Positions 6,483 to 7,514 of a stretch of DNA of 7,514 nucleotides are shown in pieces. The stretch comes from an uncultured Aliterella sp. (GTDB taxonomy: Bacteria > Cyanobacteriota > Cyanobacteriia > Cyanobacteriales > Chroococcidiopsidaceae): the NCBI GenBank assembly GCA_905479905.1, contig CAJQOK010000412.1, forward strand, positions 1-7,514, given 5' to 3'. Position 1 is the stretch's first letter, and each line of letters begins with the position of its first letter. The notes beneath the pieces were generated by a model. That model was not told where the DNA came from. It ran no database searches and saw only the letters and a program-made list of their open reading frames with translations. Made by a program: the position numbers and the translations under genes.

Positions 6483-7514
6483 ATGACTTTAGCTACGGGG
6501 ATAATTTCTAAACTGCTAATATCGGGGTAGTTTTGACCATTGGGGACGATCGCCCGTTTAAAACCAAGTTTTGCTGCCTCTTTCAATCGTAGTTCCATTT
6601 GCGAAACTGGGCGAATTTGTCCGCCTAAACCAACTTCACCCATTAATACGGTATGCGGATCGACAACGCGATCGCGGAAACTTGCGACAACGGCGATCGC
6701 TATCCCCAAGTCTACCGCAGGTTCTTCAACATTTAAACCCCCGGCTGAGGCGACGTAAGTATCTAATTTTGATAAAGGAATGCCTACCCGTTTTTCTAAA
6801 ACTGCCAAAATCTGCAATAGTCGATTGTAGTCAACTCCTGTAGTAGAGCGGCGGGGAGAACTGTAGCTAGTAGGGCTTACCAAGGCTTGCAACTCTACGA
6901 CAATGGGGCGAGTACCTTCACAGGCGACGACAAGGGCAGTTCCGGGGGTACTTTGATCGCGAGTGCCTAAAAACAATTCTGAGGGGTTAGCAACTTCTCT
7001 TAAGCCTTGTTCGACCATTTCAAATACGCCAATTTCGTGAGTTGCGCCAAAGCGATTTTTGACCGATCGCAGCAAGCGGTGAGAAGCAAAGCGATCGCCT
7101 TCAAAATATAGTACCGTATCGACTAAATGCTCTAATACTTTGGGCCCAGCGATCGCGCCTTCTTTGGTTACGTGACCGACAATTAGTAGTGTAATGTCTT
7201 CGCGCTTGGCTACTTTCATCAAAGCCGCCGTACATTCTCGCACCTGCGCCACCGAACCCGGCGCAGAAGTCATAGAAGGTAAGTAAATTGTTTGAATACT
7301 ATCAATTACCGCCACGTTTGGCTTGAGCGATTCTAATTCGCGCAAAATTTCTTCTAAATCTGTCTCTGGCAAAACATAAAGATCCGCCCCGTCTCGTTTA
7401 TTGGTAGTTGTTTCAACCACCTGATCTAAAGATTGCAATTTGTTAAAAACCCCTAACCTAGAAGCTCGGAGCTTGACTTGTTGCCCAGATTCTTCGCCAC
7501 AAACGTAGAGAACG
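6446..7514 (-). CDS. radA: DNA repair ATPase RadA, 5' end beyond the window, frameshifted near the 3' end
   Basis: RadA (Sms) is a RecA-like ATPase that promotes branch migration at recombination intermediates. The visible 355 residues begin VLYVCGEESGQQVKLRASRLG, the strand and helix just after Walker A; the zinc finger and Walker A lie off the right edge. The reading frame is open to the edge, so the TTG at 7438 is internal. Visible: a Walker B strand ending VAVIDS (Asp at 71), HVTKEGAIAGPKVLEH near 114-129, the RadA signature KNRFG at 152-156, and the C-terminal Lon-like domain (GGLNVEEPAVDLGIAIAV near 258-275, MGEVGLGGQIRPV near 291-303). A moderately variable insert before DLYVLPETDLEEIL is usual in cyanobacteria. 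The end is abnormal: after PVAKVI the frame shifts, and a TAG at 6448-6446 stops the protein about 13 residues before the expected end. Only a short acidic tail is lost, so activity may be retained. The next gene starts 33 bp after the restored stop. Confidence 0.93.
   Translation of the reverse strand, partial: VLYVCGEESGQQVKLRASRLGVFNKLQSLDQVVETTTNKRDGADLYVLPETDLEEILRELESLKPNVAVIDSIQTIYLPSMTSAPGSVAQVRECTAALMKVAKREDITLLIVGHVTKEGAIAGPKVLEHLVDTVLYFEGDRFASHRLLRSVKNRFGATHEIGVFEMVEQGLREVANPSELFLGTRDQSTPGTALVVACEGTRPIVVELQALVSPTSYSSPRRSTTGVDYNRLLQILAVLEKRVGIPLSKLDTYVASAGGLNVEEPAVDLGIAIAVVASFRDRVVDPHTVLMGEVGLGGQIRPVSQMELRLKEAAKLGFKRAIVPNGQNYPDISSLEIIPVAKVIMPSLLLFHRNT
6668..7156. repeat. Cluster of four HIP1 octamers in radA
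   Basis: Exact GCGATCGC at 6668-6675, 6693-6700, 7091-7098 and 7149-7156. Six more lie elsewhere in the window: 581-588 and 809-816 (ycf46), 2354-2361 (sqdB), 3622-3629 (sqdX), 4254-4261 (intergenic) and 5751-5758 (glycosidase-like gene). Ten copies in 7.5 kb is far above chance and is a cyanobacterial hallmark; the role of HIP1 is not settled. Confidence 0.9.

Noticed and set aside
6540..6843. Two overlapping plus-strand frames of 72 and 90 codons
   Set aside because: Both are antisense to the Lon-like domain of radA.

Overview
The window looks like a chromosomal stretch from a filamentous or unicellular cyanobacterium. It holds ten exact copies of the HIP1 octamer GCGATCGC, a sqdB/sqdX pair for thylakoid sulfolipid, a Ycf46-type AAA ATPase, a cyanobacterial-type RadA and a small protein of a family I know only from cyanobacteria. 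No IS element, phage gene, CRISPR array, tRNA or rRNA is visible.

Layout. Bases 1-900 (minus) hold the first 300 codons of a Ycf46-like AAA ATPase that runs off the left edge. Just upstream of it on the same strand (978-1319) is a 113-residue ribbon-helix-helix (RHH) protein. A 206-bp divergent intergenic region (1320-1525) follows. It carries a near-palindrome over the probable -35 of the RHH gene and a 13-bp direct repeat nearer sqdB. On the plus strand come sqdB (1526-2674), a decayed DUF4291-type gene (2676-3047) and sqdX (3059-4189). SqdB makes UDP-sulfoquinovose and SqdX transfers the sugar to diacylglycerol, giving SQDG, the anionic lipid that can replace phosphatidylglycerol when phosphate is scarce.

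The right half is on the minus strand. It holds a GTG-started 87-residue conserved small protein (4289-4552), a 319-bp AT-rich intergenic region, an exported clan GH-A glycosidase-like protein (4872-6374), and radA, which enters from the right edge. The intergenic region contains two adjacent consensus matches to the cyanobacterial Pho box (4688-4706).

The points most worth a second look are: the DUF4291 remnant inside the sulfolipid operon, with an internal deletion plus an in-frame stop; an apparent one-base deletion that shifts the last codons of radA; the Pho box in the same neighbourhood as the sulfolipid genes; and the palindrome in front of the RHH gene. I see no complete, clearly new multi-gene system. 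The novelty candidates are regulatory sites, gene decay and uncharacterised single genes.
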